64,000 nt of DNA, from NCBI GenBank assembly GCA_015223225.1, contig JADFCQ010000004.1:62001-126000 (forward strand). Reading direction: 5' to 3'. Shown one piece after another: positions 34,371 to 44,617 of this stretch. The first letter of the stretch is position 1; every line of letters begins with the position of its first letter. Under the pieces are notes generated by a model. The model ran no database searches and was not told the origin of the DNA. It saw nothing but the letters and a program-made list of their open reading frames with translations. Both the position numbers and the translations under genes were made by a program. Source of the DNA: Acetobacteraceae bacterium H6797. GTDB lineage: Bacteria; Pseudomonadota; Alphaproteobacteria; Acetobacterales; Acetobacteraceae.

Positions 34371-35261
34371 ATGGATCTCCTCGCCCTTGCCGATTTCAGC
34401 CTCGTCGCCCGACATGGCGGGTTCGGTAAAGCCGCCCGCGCGGCAGGCCGCCCAAAGGCAACACTCTCCCGGCGGGTGGCTGAACTGGAGATGCAACTCG
34501 ACCTGCGCCTCTTCGAGCGAGGCGCCCGCACGCTGAAGCTGACAGAAGAAGGCCGAGCCTTATTCGAGAGAACGGCCGCGCTGCTGACCGAACTCGATGA
34601 AACGGCAAAGGCTATCTCTTTGGGTGGGCATAGTCCCAAAGGGCGATTAAGGATCAGCGCGCCGCTCCTCTTCTCCCAGACGGCGATGGGAAAAATCGCG
34701 GCAGGCTTTGTATTGAAATACCCGCAGGTTCAGTTGGAGATCACCACGGAAGATCGACCGGTCGACATGGTCGAAGAGGCCTACGACCTCGTCATACGCG
34801 TCAATCCGCCGCCGGATGAGAGCCTTATTGGTCGCGCTTTCCTGCATGATCGACTGGTCGTCGTCGCAAGCCCCGATTTGCAGCGCCCTGTCGGAAGCGA
34901 GGCGGTGCCTGCCGTGATCCGCGGGTCAGTGGTCCGAACGGAATTCTGGGAGGTCGAGACGCCAGCCGGCAAGCTCCGCCTGACGGCAAAGCCGGTTCTC
35001 AGCCTCTCTTCTTTCATCATGGTCCGCGACGCCGTACGCACAGGGATCGGCGCGGCTTGCCTACCTTTGTCGCTGGCCAGCGCTGATCTTTCCCGCGGCA
35101 GGCTGGTCAGTTGGGGCGAGGTGGCGGGATTTGAGACGGCTCTCTGGGCACTCTACCCGACGCGGCGACTGCTCAACGCCCGCGTCTCGGCCTTCCTTGA
35201 ATATCTGAAAGCCGTTTTCCCGCAGGGTGCGCCGGAAGAACTTGCCACCTACCTGGAATAG
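34371..35261 (+). CDS. LysR family transcriptional regulator
   Basis: A 296-aa regulator; the ATG at 34371 begins at MDLLALADFSLVARHGGFGKAARAAG, the expected LysR N-terminus. A TTG at 34341 is a weaker option. HTH residues 1-60 include KATLSRRVAELEMQLDLRLFERG; the effector domain follows (GRLRISAPLLFSQ, then DLVIRVNPPP). It is similar in type to the LysR at 32476, and both sit divergent from an oxidoreductase, suggesting two independent sensor-enzyme pairs. The 227 bases after the stop hold no gene I can support. Confidence 0.92.
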   Translation: MDLLALADFSLVARHGGFGKAARAAGRPKATLSRRVAELEMQLDLRLFERGARTLKLTEEGRALFERTAALLTELDETAKAISLGGHSPKGRLRISAPLLFSQTAMGKIAAGFVLKYPQVQLEITTEDRPVDMVEEAYDLVIRVNPPPDESLIGRAFLHDRLVVVASPDLQRPVGSEAVPAVIRGSVVRTEFWEVETPAGKLRLTAKPVLSLSSFIMVRDAVRTGIGAACLPLSLASADLSRGRLVSWGEVAGFETALWALYPTRRLLNARVSAFLEYLKAVFPQGAPEELATYLE

Positions 35262-35466
35262 TAAGGAAAAAACGAAGATGCGAGCCTCTCCACCTCACGA
35301 TGGCGAAGCGTTCTGCATAAGACTTGGAGGAGATGGAGGGCCGAAGTGCAATGACACGGCCGCTTTTTGCCGCTTCACCGAAATGGCTCTTCGACCGCTA
35401 AGCCGAAAGCACGGCACTCGAACAGTTCGAGCACCGCGCTTTCAACCTGACCCTCAGCCATCGAGC

Positions 35467-35482
35467 GCCCGCGAAAGCGGGC
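35467..35482 (-). terminator. Hairpin just after asd
   Basis: GCCCGC-GAAA-GCGGGC, a 6-pair stem capped by a GNRA tetraloop, begins 6 bases beyond the asd stop. No T-run follows, so it may be a stabilising 3' hairpin rather than a terminator. Confidence 0.35.
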
Positions 35483-35488
35483 CCTCGC

Positions 35489-36520
35489 TCAGGCCGGCTG
35501 CTTGGTCAACAGGCCCTGGCGAACTAGTTCTTCGGCGATCTGAACGGCGTTCAGTGCCGCGCCCTTACGCAGATTGTCCGAGACGCACCAGAAAGCCAGG
35601 CCGTTTGGTACCGTCGGGTCCTGCCGAAGACGCGAGACATAAACCGCATCTTCGCCCGCCGCTTCGACCTGCGTGATATAGCCACCATCCTCGCGCTTAT
35701 CGTGCACGATGATGCCCGGGGCATCACGCAGCGCATTGCGGGCCTGCTCGACGGTGATCGGGCGCTCGAACTCCACATGCACAGCTTCGCCATGCGCGAT
35801 GAAGACGGGCACGCGGACAGCGGTGGCGATGACGGCGATATCGGGGTCCAGGATCTTCCGCGTCTCGACGGTCATCTTCCACTCTTCCTTGGTGGCGCCG
35901 TCATCCATGAACTTGTCGATATGCGGGATGCAGTTGAAGGCGATGGGCTTCGTGAACTGCTCCGGCAGTGCGGGATCGTTGACGAAAGTGCCGCGCGTCT
36001 GCGTGAAGAGCTCGTCCATCGCCTCCTTGCCCGCGCCAGAGACGGACTGGTAGGTCGAGACGACGACGCGCTTGATCTTGGCCAGCTTATGCAGCGGCTT
36101 CAGCGCGACGACCATCTGGATGGTCGAGCAGTTCGGATTGGCGATGATGTTCCGCTTCCTGAACTTCTCCAGGTGATGCGGGTTCACCTCGGGCACCACC
36201 AGCGGCACGTCCGGGTCCATCCGGAACTGGCTGGTATTGTCGATCACGACGCAGCCCTGAGCCGCCGCACGCGGGGCGTGAACGGCCGAAACCGAAGCGC
36301 CCGGGGAAAAAAGGCCGATATCGACGCCCGTGAAGTCGAACTTCTCGAGGTTATGAACCTTGAGAACCTGCTTCTCGCCGAAGGAAACCTCCTGCCCCGC
36401 CGAACGACCGGAAGCGACGGCAAAGACCTCGCTCGCGGGAAACTGGCGTTCGGCCAGGGTTTTGAGCATCTCACGCCCCACATTGCCAGTGGCGCCGACG
36501 ACCGCGACCCGGTAGCCCAT
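35489..36520 (-). CDS. asd: Aspartate-semialdehyde dehydrogenase
   Basis: A 343-aa cytoplasmic enzyme that reduces beta-aspartyl phosphate to aspartate semialdehyde for lysine, threonine, methionine and diaminopimelate synthesis. The N-terminal NADP motif is VAVVGATGNVGREML. The catalytic Cys is in NPNCSTIQMVVALKPLH around residue 130. The acid/base His is in AHGEAVHVEFERP. Length and motifs fit the bacterial enzyme. It is a single gene, separated from the upstream chemoreceptor gene by a strong terminator. Confidence 0.96.
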   Translation of the reverse strand: MGYRVAVVGATGNVGREMLKTLAERQFPASEVFAVASGRSAGQEVSFGEKQVLKVHNLEKFDFTGVDIGLFSPGASVSAVHAPRAAAQGCVVIDNTSQFRMDPDVPLVVPEVNPHHLEKFRKRNIIANPNCSTIQMVVALKPLHKLAKIKRVVVSTYQSVSGAGKEAMDELFTQTRGTFVNDPALPEQFTKPIAFNCIPHIDKFMDDGATKEEWKMTVETRKILDPDIAVIATAVRVPVFIAHGEAVHVEFERPITVEQARNALRDAPGIIVHDKREDGGYITQVEAAGEDAVYVSRLRQDPTVPNGLAFWCVSDNLRKGAALNAVQIAEELVRQGLLTKQPA

Positions 36521-36559
36521 GAGAGATTTTCCTTCGTATTGAGATGCAAAACGGACGCA

Positions 36560-36594
36560 AAATTGCGCGGTCGCGGGTGAACCGCAACCGCGCA
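36560..36594 (-). terminator. Intrinsic terminator of the chemoreceptor gene
   Basis: Read on the minus strand, TGCGCGGT(T)GCGG pairs with CCGC(G)ACCGCGCA (12 pairs, one mismatch, 5-base loop). ATTTTGCG follows. It lies 20 bases after the receptor stop and 40 bases before the asd start. Confidence 0.7.
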
Positions 36595-36612
36595 GTCTGC
36601 ATACCCGCCTAC

Positions 36613-38931
36613 TCAGGCGCGCCGGATCGCCGCCAGGAAGCCACCGGACTGCGACCGAAGGGTCTCCGCCTGAGAAGAAAGGCTATCGGAGGCGGAACCA
36701 AGCGTGCCGACGGCACGACCGGTCTCCTCCGCCACGCGCTTCACCTCGCCGATACGGCCCGAGACGGTACCCGTGCTCTCGGCCACCTGCGCGGCAGAAC
36801 GGGCGATTTCCTGGGTCGTCGCCCCCTGCTCTTCCACGGCCGCCGCAATGGCGGTCGCGATGTCGCTGGTGCGTTCGACAGTCTGGGCGATGGCCTGGAT
36901 GGCGCCCACGGCCTGCTGCGTGCTGGACTGCATTTGGCTGATCTGGGCACCGATCTCCTCGGTGGCCTTCGCGGTCTGCGCGGCCAGGTTCTTCACCTCC
37001 GAGGCCACGACGGCAAAGCCCTTGCCGGCCTCGCCAGCCCTCGCGGCCTCGATCGTCGCATTGAGCGCCAGGAGGTTGGTCTGCCCCGCGATATCGCCGA
37101 TCAGGCGCACCACCTCGCCGATCCGGCTCGCGCCTTCGGAAAGGCTGCGAACCGTACCGTCGGTCGCCTGCGCCTCCGACACTGCCCGAGCCGCCACATC
37201 GGCCGCCTCAGCCACGCGACGGCTGATCTCGGCGATGGAGGACGCCATCTCCTCCGCCGCCGCGGCAACCGCCTGAACTTCCCGGTTGGCATGGCCGGCG
37301 GCCTCGGCAACCGCCCCGACCTCCTGCCCGGTCTGCTCGGCAGCAACCGCCAGGCGGCGCGTCTCCGCCTGCATTTCCGAGGCACGGGCGGCCAGGCTCT
37401 CGACGACGCCGCCCACATCCTTCTCAAAAGTATCGGCCAGGCGAACCTGCTCGGTCACCACATTCAGGACAAGCATGGGCCCGATGTAGTTTCCTTGCGC
37501 ATCGCGGATCGCCGAGAAAGAAAGCTCCAGCGTCTCGTTGCCCAACTTCGTAGCAGTGCGATGGGGTAGATTGCCCGGATTTCCAAGAAGCTCGCGCTGC
37601 TCCTCAGGGTCATGATGGAAGGTCGCCATGCTCTGCCCCAGCACCCGCTCGGCGCCTTCCGGCAGATGCTCGGCCACGGCGCCGATCACCGACAGCGTCT
37701 TGGCGTTGGCATAGGTAACTTCGAGATTCTTCGTCGGGTCCGCGGTCATCACACCGATGGGCAGTTGCTCCAACATCTGGCTCATGGCGAAGGCCCGATT
37801 GACGGTCAGGCGCAGCGTCTCGACCTGCTTCGCGATGACGCCGATCTCGTCGCCACGGTCCTGGTCCGGCACTGCGGCATGCGCTTGGCCGACCGCGATC
37901 TGCTCTACGCTATTCGTCAGGCGGTGCAGCGGCCGAGTGATGCTGCGGCTGATGAGCCAGGCGGAGATCAGGGAGAGGAAAGCCGCCGTGGCGCCGCCCA
38001 GCAGCAGGAAAGTCTGCGCCTGGGAGACGGCGACTTCCGTGCGGTTGCGCGCGGCAGCCACCATCTGGCCGCTCTTGGCTTCGGTGGCCGACATCATCTG
38101 CCACAGCCGCTCGCGCTGAGGTTTCAGCACCTCGCGCGCCGTCTTCAGCATGGCGTTATTGGCCTCCAGCACCTCGCTGGCGGAACTCGCCAGACGCTCG
38201 CCAAGGCTGACCATCTTGGTCATTTCCTGGCGCAACATCTCGCTGCCCGCCCCCTGCGCAACGCCCCGGCCATGCACGCGCTGCTGCGCGATCGCCCGGC
38301 GAACACGCGAGATCTGCTGGGCATCGGCCGTGGCCAGGAAGCGCTGCGTGGAGAGGCGAAGCTCATTGACCGCCGTGGTGAAGGAATTCAGGCGGAACCG
38401 CGCTTCATCCGCTTCGCCCTGATCCCTGGTCTCGAAGGTGAGGTTATTGTTCACCGAGTCCAGCGACTGGTCGAAATCCACGAAGAGCTTGTAGAATGTG
38501 TTGTCGCGCGCTTCCAAAAGCCGCTTGCGCTGCTCCGCCATGGAGTCCAGCGCAGTCTGGATATCGCCGATCGCCGGTTTCAGGCTCTCGATGAGGCCCA
38601 GTTGCTCGGCATCCGAGGCAATCGCAGCACCGTCGATCTGGGACCGTGCCTCGCCGATGTTTCTCTTCGCGATGGCCATCAGCTCCTCAATCTCTTTCGA
38701 GGTCTGAGCGAGCATCAGGCCGTTTTCAGTGACTTCCAGCTGCTCCAGATGGCGTTCGGCGGCGCTTAGCCGGCGTTCTGCATCGATGATGACGCCCATG
38801 TCGGATTGGGCGGCGGTCATCGCCTCCATTTCTTCCCGGACGACGAAGGTCAACCCCATCAGGACAAGCAAAGTCATCGTCGCCGAAAGTCCGAGACGCT
38901 TGCCGACAGAGAGGCGAGTGAAAAGTGACAT
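36613..38931 (-). CDS. Methyl-accepting chemotaxis protein with PAS domain
   Basis: A 772-aa transmembrane receptor. TM1 lies at ~15-30. A long helical periplasmic sensor region follows, rich in coiled-coil heptads. TM2 is near 300-325 ([21 protein letters not shown]), then a HAMP domain ([21 protein letters not shown]). A PAS-like module ([14 protein letters not shown] and following, to ~500) is placed between HAMP and the signalling domain. The C-terminal hairpin carries the conserved tip [33 protein letters not shown]. No NWETF-type tail is seen. It is an orphan receptor with no che genes nearby, and the ligand is unknown. Confidence 0.94.
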   Translation of the reverse strand: MSLFTRLSVGKRLGLSATMTLLVLMGLTFVVREEMEAMTAAQSDMGVIIDAERRLSAAERHLEQLEVTENGLMLAQTSKEIEELMAIAKRNIGEARSQIDGAAIASDAEQLGLIESLKPAIGDIQTALDSMAEQRKRLLEARDNTFYKLFVDFDQSLDSVNNNLTFETRDQGEADEARFRLNSFTTAVNELRLSTQRFLATADAQQISRVRRAIAQQRVHGRGVAQGAGSEMLRQEMTKMVSLGERLASSASEVLEANNAMLKTAREVLKPQRERLWQMMSATEAKSGQMVAAARNRTEVAVSQAQTFLLLGGATAAFLSLISAWLISRSITRPLHRLTNSVEQIAVGQAHAAVPDQDRGDEIGVIAKQVETLRLTVNRAFAMSQMLEQLPIGVMTADPTKNLEVTYANAKTLSVIGAVAEHLPEGAERVLGQSMATFHHDPEEQRELLGNPGNLPHRTATKLGNETLELSFSAIRDAQGNYIGPMLVLNVVTEQVRLADTFEKDVGGVVESLAARASEMQAETRRLAVAAEQTGQEVGAVAEAAGHANREVQAVAAAAEEMASSIAEISRRVAEAADVAARAVSEAQATDGTVRSLSEGASRIGEVVRLIGDIAGQTNLLALNATIEAARAGEAGKGFAVVASEVKNLAAQTAKATEEIGAQISQMQSSTQQAVGAIQAIAQTVERTSDIATAIAAAVEEQGATTQEIARSAAQVAESTGTVSGRIGEVKRVAEETGRAVGTLGSASDSLSSQAETLRSQSGGFLAAIRRA

Positions 38932-38991
38932 TTAAGGTCCTCGCGTTCTTTGCCGCGAGGGTCACATCATTGCCTTAACGTCCGGTGAATA

Positions 38992-39023
38992 CCTCGCTCA
39001 CTTTCCTGGAGAAATGAGCGAGG
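38992..39023 (-). terminator. Long hairpin between the aminotransferase and chemoreceptor genes
   Basis: CCTCGCTCA-(C)-TTTC pairs with GAAA-TGAGCGAGG around CTGGA. This gives 13 pairs with one bulge, 11 bases after the aminotransferase stop. No T-run follows. A second stem CCTCGCG/CGCGAGG (38939-38960) precedes the receptor start. Confidence 0.45.
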
Positions 39024-39033
39024 CAGTCCAAGC

Positions 39034-40437
39034 TCAAACGGAAACTGAACCTTCGCGGCGCAGTTCCTGCGTCAGCACCTCGAGAGCCTGATCGACGCGG
39101 TTGAACATCTCCTTAATCTCCCCCTCGCTGATGATCAGCGGCGGCGAGAAGGCGATGCTGTCATTGGGCGCGATACGGATGAAGACGCCACGCTCCTGCG
39201 CATGCTTCATCAGGCGCGGCGCGACCTTGAGCGCCGGGTCGAAGTTCTTCTTCGCCGCCTTGTCCTGCACCAGTTCGAAGGCGCCGATCAGCCCAGTCCC
39301 GCGCACTTCGCCGACCAACGGATGGTCGGTATAGCGCGCGCGCAACTCGCGCTGCATGACAGCGCCGAGGCGGGCCGAGAGGCTACCGATATCCATCTCG
39401 TCGTAAATTTTCAGCGTCTCGAGTGCGACGGCAGCGGCCGCCGGATGGCCCGAATAGGTGAAGCCATGGCCCCAGGTGCCGATGGTATGGCTGCCTTCCG
39501 CCAAGCCCTGATAGACCTTCTCATTGATCATCACAGCACTGATCGGGAGATACGCGGAGGAGAGCGCCTTGGCGCAGGTCAAGATATCCGGCTCGATGCC
39601 CAGCGTCTGGCTGCCCCAGTAGCTGCCGGTGCGGCCGAAGCCGCAAATCACCTCGTCCACCACCATCAGCACGTCGTATTTGCGCAGCACGGCCTGGATC
39701 TTGGGGAAGTAACCCGTCGGCGGCACGATCACGCCGCCCGCGCCCATGATCGGCTCGGCGAAGAAGCCGGCGACCGTCTCCGGGCCTTCACGCAGGATCA
39801 GCGCCTCCAGCTCATTCGCCAGGCGGGTGGAGAATTCCTCCTCGCTCTCGCCGGGCAGTGCGCCGTGATAATGATGCGGCGTCAGGGTATGCAGAATGCC
39901 CTGGATCGGCAGGTCGAAGAGCTTGTGGTTCACCGGCAGCCCCGTCAGCGAGCCAGAGCCGATGGTGATGCCGTGATAGGCCTTGAGGCGGGAGATGACC
40001 TTCTTCTTCTCCGGCCGGCCGATCGCGTTATTATAATACCAGATCATCTTCAGCGCGCTGTCATTGGCCTCCGAGCCGGAATTGGCGAGGAAGACCTTGC
40101 TCATCGGCACCGGCGCGCGCTGGATCAACATCTCCGACAGATCGATCATCGGCTCATGGCTGCGGCCGGTGAAGGAGTGGTAGAAGGGCAGCTTGCGCAT
40201 CTGCTGCTCGGCCGCCTTGACCAGCCGCTCATTGTCGAAGCCGAGCGAGGCGCACCAGAGGCCGGCGACAGCGTCGATATATTCCTTGCCGGTCTCGTCA
40301 AAGACGCGCACGCCCTTGCCATGGGTGATGACGACCGGGCCGTTTTCGCGATGAGCCACGTGGTCGGTGTAGGGATGCAGCGCATAGGCGACATCGCGCG
40401 CGGCGGCGGAATTGGCGCGGAAGGTATCGGCGGTCAT
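39034..40437 (-). CDS. Class III PLP-dependent aminotransferase (omega-amino acid type)
   Basis: A 467-aa cytoplasmic transaminase; MTADTFRAN at 40437 is the likeliest start, with alternatives up to 40464. The PLP-phosphate motif NSGSEANDSALK, the Asp in VVDEVICGFGRTG and the Schiff-base Lys in CAKALSSAYLPISAV are all present. The family (aspartate aminotransferase superfamily class III, beta-alanine/pyruvate or putrescine/diamine type) uses pyruvate as amino acceptor. The exact amine donor cannot be told. It is a single gene, divergent from the molybdoenzyme gene with 110 bases between starts. Confidence 0.92.
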   Translation of the reverse strand: MTADTFRANSAAARDVAYALHPYTDHVAHRENGPVVITHGKGVRVFDETGKEYIDAVAGLWCASLGFDNERLVKAAEQQMRKLPFYHSFTGRSHEPMIDLSEMLIQRAPVPMSKVFLANSGSEANDSALKMIWYYNNAIGRPEKKKVISRLKAYHGITIGSGSLTGLPVNHKLFDLPIQGILHTLTPHHYHGALPGESEEEFSTRLANELEALILREGPETVAGFFAEPIMGAGGVIVPPTGYFPKIQAVLRKYDVLMVVDEVICGFGRTGSYWGSQTLGIEPDILTCAKALSSAYLPISAVMINEKVYQGLAEGSHTIGTWGHGFTYSGHPAAAAVALETLKIYDEMDIGSLSARLGAVMQRELRARYTDHPLVGEVRGTGLIGAFELVQDKAAKKNFDPALKVAPRLMKHAQERGVFIRIAPNDSIAFSPPLIISEGEIKEMFNRVDQALEVLTQELRREGSVSV

Positions 40438-40547
40438 GGGCATGGGCCTTGGTGAAAGCGGCAATATGATCTTCTAGCCTTGTGACGCCACGCCGGGCCA
40501 GGGTTCCCGCCCCGCTGATGCGCCGGGGCTGACCTCATTATTGCGAT

Positions 40548-42926
40548 ATGGCTGCAGCGGTGGCATCTGGTTCGGCACATCAGCCTTCGGGTGAAGGGTT
40601 TCTCGCCGTGAACAAGATCGTCCCGCATGCCGCCCATTGGGGCGCCTTCGACGCCGTGGTCGAGGGAGATCGCCTCGTCGGCGTCCGCCCCTTCTCGCGC
40701 GACCCCTCCCCGCCCGCGCTGATCCGCTCCATCCCGAGCGCCGTCCACTCGGCCGCCCGCATCGACCGCCCCTATATCCGCGAGGGCTGGCTGAAGGGTC
40801 GGCGCAGCGGCGCGCCCCGCGGCGGCGAGGCTTTCGTGCCTGTCTCCTGGGAGAAGGCGACGCAGCTTCTCGTCGAGGAGACGGCCCGCGTCCGCAGCGA
40901 GCACGGCCATGCCTCCATCATGGGCGGCTCCTATGGCTGGTCCTCCGCCGGCCGCTTCCACCATGCCAAAAGCCAGTTGCAGCGCTTCCTCGGCCTGGGC
41001 GGCGGTTATACGACGCAGGTGACCAACTACTCCTACGGCGCCGGCATGACCTTGATGCCGCATATCCTGGGCTCGAACGACGTCATTCAGGGCCCGGTGA
41101 CGGAATGGCGCAGCATCATCGCGCATACCAAGCTGATGCTCTGCTTCGGCGGCCTGCCACTGAAGAACGGGCTAGTCACGGCCGGGGGCGCCGGCGCCCA
41201 TGAGTATATCCCGCTGATGCGCGAGGCCGTGGCCGCCGGCGTGCGCTTCGTGAACATCTCCCCCTTCGCCGGCGACGCCGCGAGCTTCCTCAGCGCCCAG
41301 TGGATCCCCATCCGCCCGGGCACCGACGCGGCCTTCGTCTTCGCCATGCTCTATGTCCTGGCCAGCGAAGGCCTGGCTGACGAGGCCTATCTGGCGACCC
41401 ATGCCGTAGGCTGGGACAAGCTCCGCGACTATGTGCTGGGCAAGACCGACGGCATCGCCAAGACGCCGGAATGGGCCGCGGCCATCACCGAGATCCCGGC
41501 CGAGACCATCGCCTCGCTCGCAAGGGAAGCCGCCGCCAAGCCGACCATGACGACCGCCACCTGGTCGCTCCAGCGCTCCGAGCATGGTGAGCAGCCGTGG
41601 TGGGCCATGGTGGGCCTCGCCGCCGCCCTCGGCGGCATCGGCAAGCCTGGCCAAGGCATCACCTTCGGCTATGGCTCGATGAACGGCATCGGTACGCCGC
41701 GCGTCGAACTCCCAGGCGTCTCCCTGCCCGGCAGCCGCAACCCGGTGAACTCCTTCATCCCCGTCGCGCGGATCACCGAGTTGCTCGAGCGGCCGGGCGA
41801 GATCCTCCAGTATAATGGGCGCGATATCACCCTGCCCGATATCCGCATGATCTGGTGGTCGGGCGGCAATCCCTTCCACCACCATCAGGACCTGAACCGC
41901 CTGCTGCGCGCCTGGAACCGCACCGAGACCGTGGTGGTGACGGAGCCCTGGTGGACGCCCGTCGCCCGCCACGCCGATTTCGTGCTCCCGGCCACGACCA
42001 CGCTCGAGCGCAACGACATCGGCTCCGCCTCGCGCGACCGCTTCGTGCGCGCCATGCATCAGGCCATCCCGCCGGTCGGCCAGGCGCGGAACGACCACGA
42101 CATCTTCGCCGATATCGCCGAGGGCCTAGGCTATCGCGACCGCTTCACCGAGCAGCGCGACGAAGGCGCCTGGCTGCGCCATATGTATGAGCGCTGGCGC
42201 AATGCGGCGAAGATCCAGGGCATCGAGACGCCGAGCTTCGACCAGTTCTGGGCCGACGGGTATATCGAGATCGAGCGGCCCGCGAAGCACTTCGTCCTTT
42301 TCGAGGCCTTCAACGAGAACCCCGAGGCGGCGCCGCTCAATACGCCCTCCGGCAAGATCGAGCTCTTCTCCGAGACCATCGACGGCTTCGGCTACGAAGA
42401 GGCGCCGGGCCATGCCGTTTGGCGCGAGGCCAATGAATATCTGGGCGCGCCGCTCGCCCGGCAGTTCCCGCTGCATCTCCTTTCCTTCCAGCCGGCCACG
42501 CGCCTGCATGGCCAGCTCGACACGGCGGAGGTCGCGGCCGAGGACAAGATCCAGGGCCGCGAGCGCATCCTGATGAATCAGGTGGATGCCGCGGCGCGCG
42601 GACTCATCAGCGGCGATATCGTGAAGATTTATAACAGCCGCGGCGCCTGCCTTGGCGCCGTGACCGTCACGCCCGATATCCGTCCGGGGGTCGTCGCCAT
42701 GGCCACCGGCGCCTGGTGGAACCCGGAAATCCCCGGCTCCACCGACAGCCTCTGTGTGCATGGCAACCCGAACGTCCTGACCTCGGATTGCGGTACGTCG
42801 CGCCTGGGCCAGGGCTCGGCCGCGCAATCCTGCCTGGTCGAGATCGAACGCTTCGATGGCGCTCTGCCCCCGGTGACGGTGCATCAGCCGCCGCCGGTGA
42901 AGGAGGAAGAGGAGTTCTCGGCTTGA
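40548..42926 (+). CDS. Molybdopterin-dependent oxidoreductase, BisC/TorZ type
   Basis: A 792-aa member of the DMSO reductase family of bis-MGD enzymes. There is no twin-arginine signal peptide, so it should stay in the cytoplasm, as biotin sulfoxide reductase does. The motif YGWSSAGRFHHAKSQ supplies the Ser that ligates Mo in TorA/BisC/DmsA enzymes. No N-terminal cysteine cluster for a 4Fe-4S centre is visible. The C-terminal molybdopterin-binding domain contains HLLSFQPATRLHGQLD and MNQVDAAARGL. It likely reduces an S-oxide or N-oxide. It overlaps the PhoX gene by one base (TGATG). Confidence 0.88.
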   Translation: MAAAVASGSAHQPSGEGFLAVNKIVPHAAHWGAFDAVVEGDRLVGVRPFSRDPSPPALIRSIPSAVHSAARIDRPYIREGWLKGRRSGAPRGGEAFVPVSWEKATQLLVEETARVRSEHGHASIMGGSYGWSSAGRFHHAKSQLQRFLGLGGGYTTQVTNYSYGAGMTLMPHILGSNDVIQGPVTEWRSIIAHTKLMLCFGGLPLKNGLVTAGGAGAHEYIPLMREAVAAGVRFVNISPFAGDAASFLSAQWIPIRPGTDAAFVFAMLYVLASEGLADEAYLATHAVGWDKLRDYVLGKTDGIAKTPEWAAAITEIPAETIASLAREAAAKPTMTTATWSLQRSEHGEQPWWAMVGLAAALGGIGKPGQGITFGYGSMNGIGTPRVELPGVSLPGSRNPVNSFIPVARITELLERPGEILQYNGRDITLPDIRMIWWSGGNPFHHHQDLNRLLRAWNRTETVVVTEPWWTPVARHADFVLPATTTLERNDIGSASRDRFVRAMHQAIPPVGQARNDHDIFADIAEGLGYRDRFTEQRDEGAWLRHMYERWRNAAKIQGIETPSFDQFWADGYIEIERPAKHFVLFEAFNENPEAAPLNTPSGKIELFSETIDGFGYEEAPGHAVWREANEYLGAPLARQFPLHLLSFQPATRLHGQLDTAEVAAEDKIQGRERILMNQVDAAARGLISGDIVKIYNSRGACLGAVTVTPDIRPGVVAMATGAWWNPEIPGSTDSLCVHGNPNVLTSDCGTSRLGQGSAAQSCLVEIERFDGALPPVTVHQPPPVKEEEEFSA

Positions 42927-44539
42927 TGTCCGTCGCCTCGCGCCGCGCCCTGCTCTTGGCCGGCGCCGCCCTGCTAGCCGCACCGCGGCTGGCAAAGGCT
43001 CAGATCTCGACCATGGACCTGGCGGGCATGCCGCTCGCCACCAAGCTCGACGACACGACCGCGCCGGGCTACCGCCGCGATGTCCTGGCTTTCTGGGGCG
43101 ATCGCGTGGCCTTCGATGCCCCGCGCTTCGATCCCGCCAATCCCACGCCCCAAAGTGCTGCCACCCAGTTCGGGTGGGACGCGCGGGTCGCCGATCTCGT
43201 CGTCCCGCCGCTTGGTGCCGATGGCGTGCCGCGCGGTATCCTGGCCGTGGCGCATCCGACGGTCGACCCCGCCATGGCCTTCCCCGGCGGGATGGACCGG
43301 CCCGCGGTCGCGGCTGGGATGCAAGGCGCCTCGCTGCTCAATGTCGAGCGCCAGGGCGGGCGCTGGATCGTGGTCGATGGCGGCTACCAATCCCGTCGCC
43401 TCCATGCCGGCACGCCTTGCCGCATCTCCGGCCCCGCCCAGGCCGCCGGCGCGGTGGCCGATAATGTCGAGGGTGTGCTGGCCATCGCGGGCGGCGGCGC
43501 CACACCCTGGGCGAGCCTCATTCTGGTCGAGGACGATCCCAGCAACTGGCTGGGCCGGCTGCGTGACCTCGGCGAGCGCTTCAAGGACGGCACCGCCTTC
43601 GGCTGGGCGATCGAACTCGATCCGATCGACCCGCAATCGACGCCCATCAAGCGCACCGCGCTGGGCCGCTTCCCGCATGGTGACGCCGCCGCTGCCCTGA
43701 CGAAGGATGGCAAGGCCGTGGTCTATATGACCGACCGCCGCGCCTTCGGCTTCCTCTTCCGCTTCATTTCCGCCGATCCGGCGACCGCGCCCGATGCGCT
43801 CGATAGCGGCACGCTTTTCGTGGCGAAGCTCGAGGGCCTGCGCCTGCGCTGGCTCGCGCTGCCGCAGGCCACCGAGACGCTGCTGAACCCGGTCGCTACC
43901 GCCGAGCGCCTCGGCGCCAGCAGCTTCGACCTGCCCTCGGGCCTGGCACTCTCGCCCCGTGGTGCGCTCTATGTCGCTTGCGCCGGCAATGCGGCCCGGC
44001 AGCCCGGCAATACCAATGCGCTGAACCCCCGCGCCGGCAGCCCCGACGGGCACGTCATCGAGATCCTGCCCCAGGGCGGGGATCATGGCGCCGAGACGGC
44101 CTCTGCTTCCGTGCTCTTCCTTGCCGGCTCGCCGGCCAATGGCGGTCAGTACGGGCGCGGCGCCTGGAACCTCGACACGGCCTGGCCCAGCAAGCCCTCG
44201 ACCATCGCGAGCGACGCTCAGGGCCGGCTCTGGATCGGCACAGATCATGAGGGCGTCGTCGGCCAAGCGCCCGATGCGCTCTATGCCTGCGAAACCGAGG
44301 GGCCCATGCGCGGCGTGCCACTGCCCGTCTATGGCGCGCCCCGGGCGGCGGCCGTCGGCGGCGCGGCCGTCACGCCGGATCGGACGACGGTGCTCTCCGT
44401 GGTGCGCACCCCCGGTGCCGAACCAGGCGCTTCCTATGCCCGCCCAGGCACGCGCTGGCCGAGCTTCCAGCCGAACCAGCCGCCCAGGACGGCCGTGATC
44501 GCCCTGGTGCGGGAAGCGGGCCCACCCGTGGGCGGCTGA
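42926..44539 (+). CDS. PhoX-family phosphatase (DUF839), exported
   Basis: A 537-aa protein. Its ATG shares one base with the molybdoenzyme stop, so the two are translationally coupled. The Tat-type signal peptide (ASRRALLLAGAALLAAP, cleavage after AKA) directs it to the periplasm. The DUF839 beta-propeller has WASLILVEDDPSN, LTKDGKAVVYMTDRRAFGFLFRF and LPSGLALSPRGALYVACAGN. PhoX enzymes are Fe/Ca-dependent alkaline phosphatases, though many DUF839 proteins lack demonstrated activity. Ends in a bidirectional terminator. Confidence 0.87.
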   Translation: MSVASRRALLLAGAALLAAPRLAKAQISTMDLAGMPLATKLDDTTAPGYRRDVLAFWGDRVAFDAPRFDPANPTPQSAATQFGWDARVADLVVPPLGADGVPRGILAVAHPTVDPAMAFPGGMDRPAVAAGMQGASLLNVERQGGRWIVVDGGYQSRRLHAGTPCRISGPAQAAGAVADNVEGVLAIAGGGATPWASLILVEDDPSNWLGRLRDLGERFKDGTAFGWAIELDPIDPQSTPIKRTALGRFPHGDAAAALTKDGKAVVYMTDRRAFGFLFRFISADPATAPDALDSGTLFVAKLEGLRLRWLALPQATETLLNPVATAERLGASSFDLPSGLALSPRGALYVACAGNAARQPGNTNALNPRAGSPDGHVIEILPQGGDHGAETASASVLFLAGSPANGGQYGRGAWNLDTAWPSKPSTIASDAQGRLWIGTDHEGVVGQAPDALYACETEGPMRGVPLPVYGAPRAAAVGGAAVTPDRTTVLSVVRTPGAEPGASYARPGTRWPSFQPNQPPRTAVIALVREAGPPVGG

Positions 44540-44548
44540 GCCGACAAC

Positions 44549-44580
44549 AAAAAAGCGGGGGCAAAACCCCCGCTTTTTTT
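44549..44580. terminator. Bidirectional intrinsic terminator (PhoX / alaS)
   Basis: GCGGGGG-CAAAA-CCCCCGC, a perfect 7-pair stem flanked by A-run and T-run of 6-7 bases. It can stop transcription from both convergent genes. Confidence 0.93.
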
Positions 44581-44617
44581 GAATCAGCCGAAAGGGCCGC
44601 GACCGGCCCGTCCGAGA

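Noticed and set aside
35227..35676. A 149-codon plus-strand frame after the second LysR gene
   Set aside because: It begins inside the LysR gene, runs antisense into asd and has no family features.
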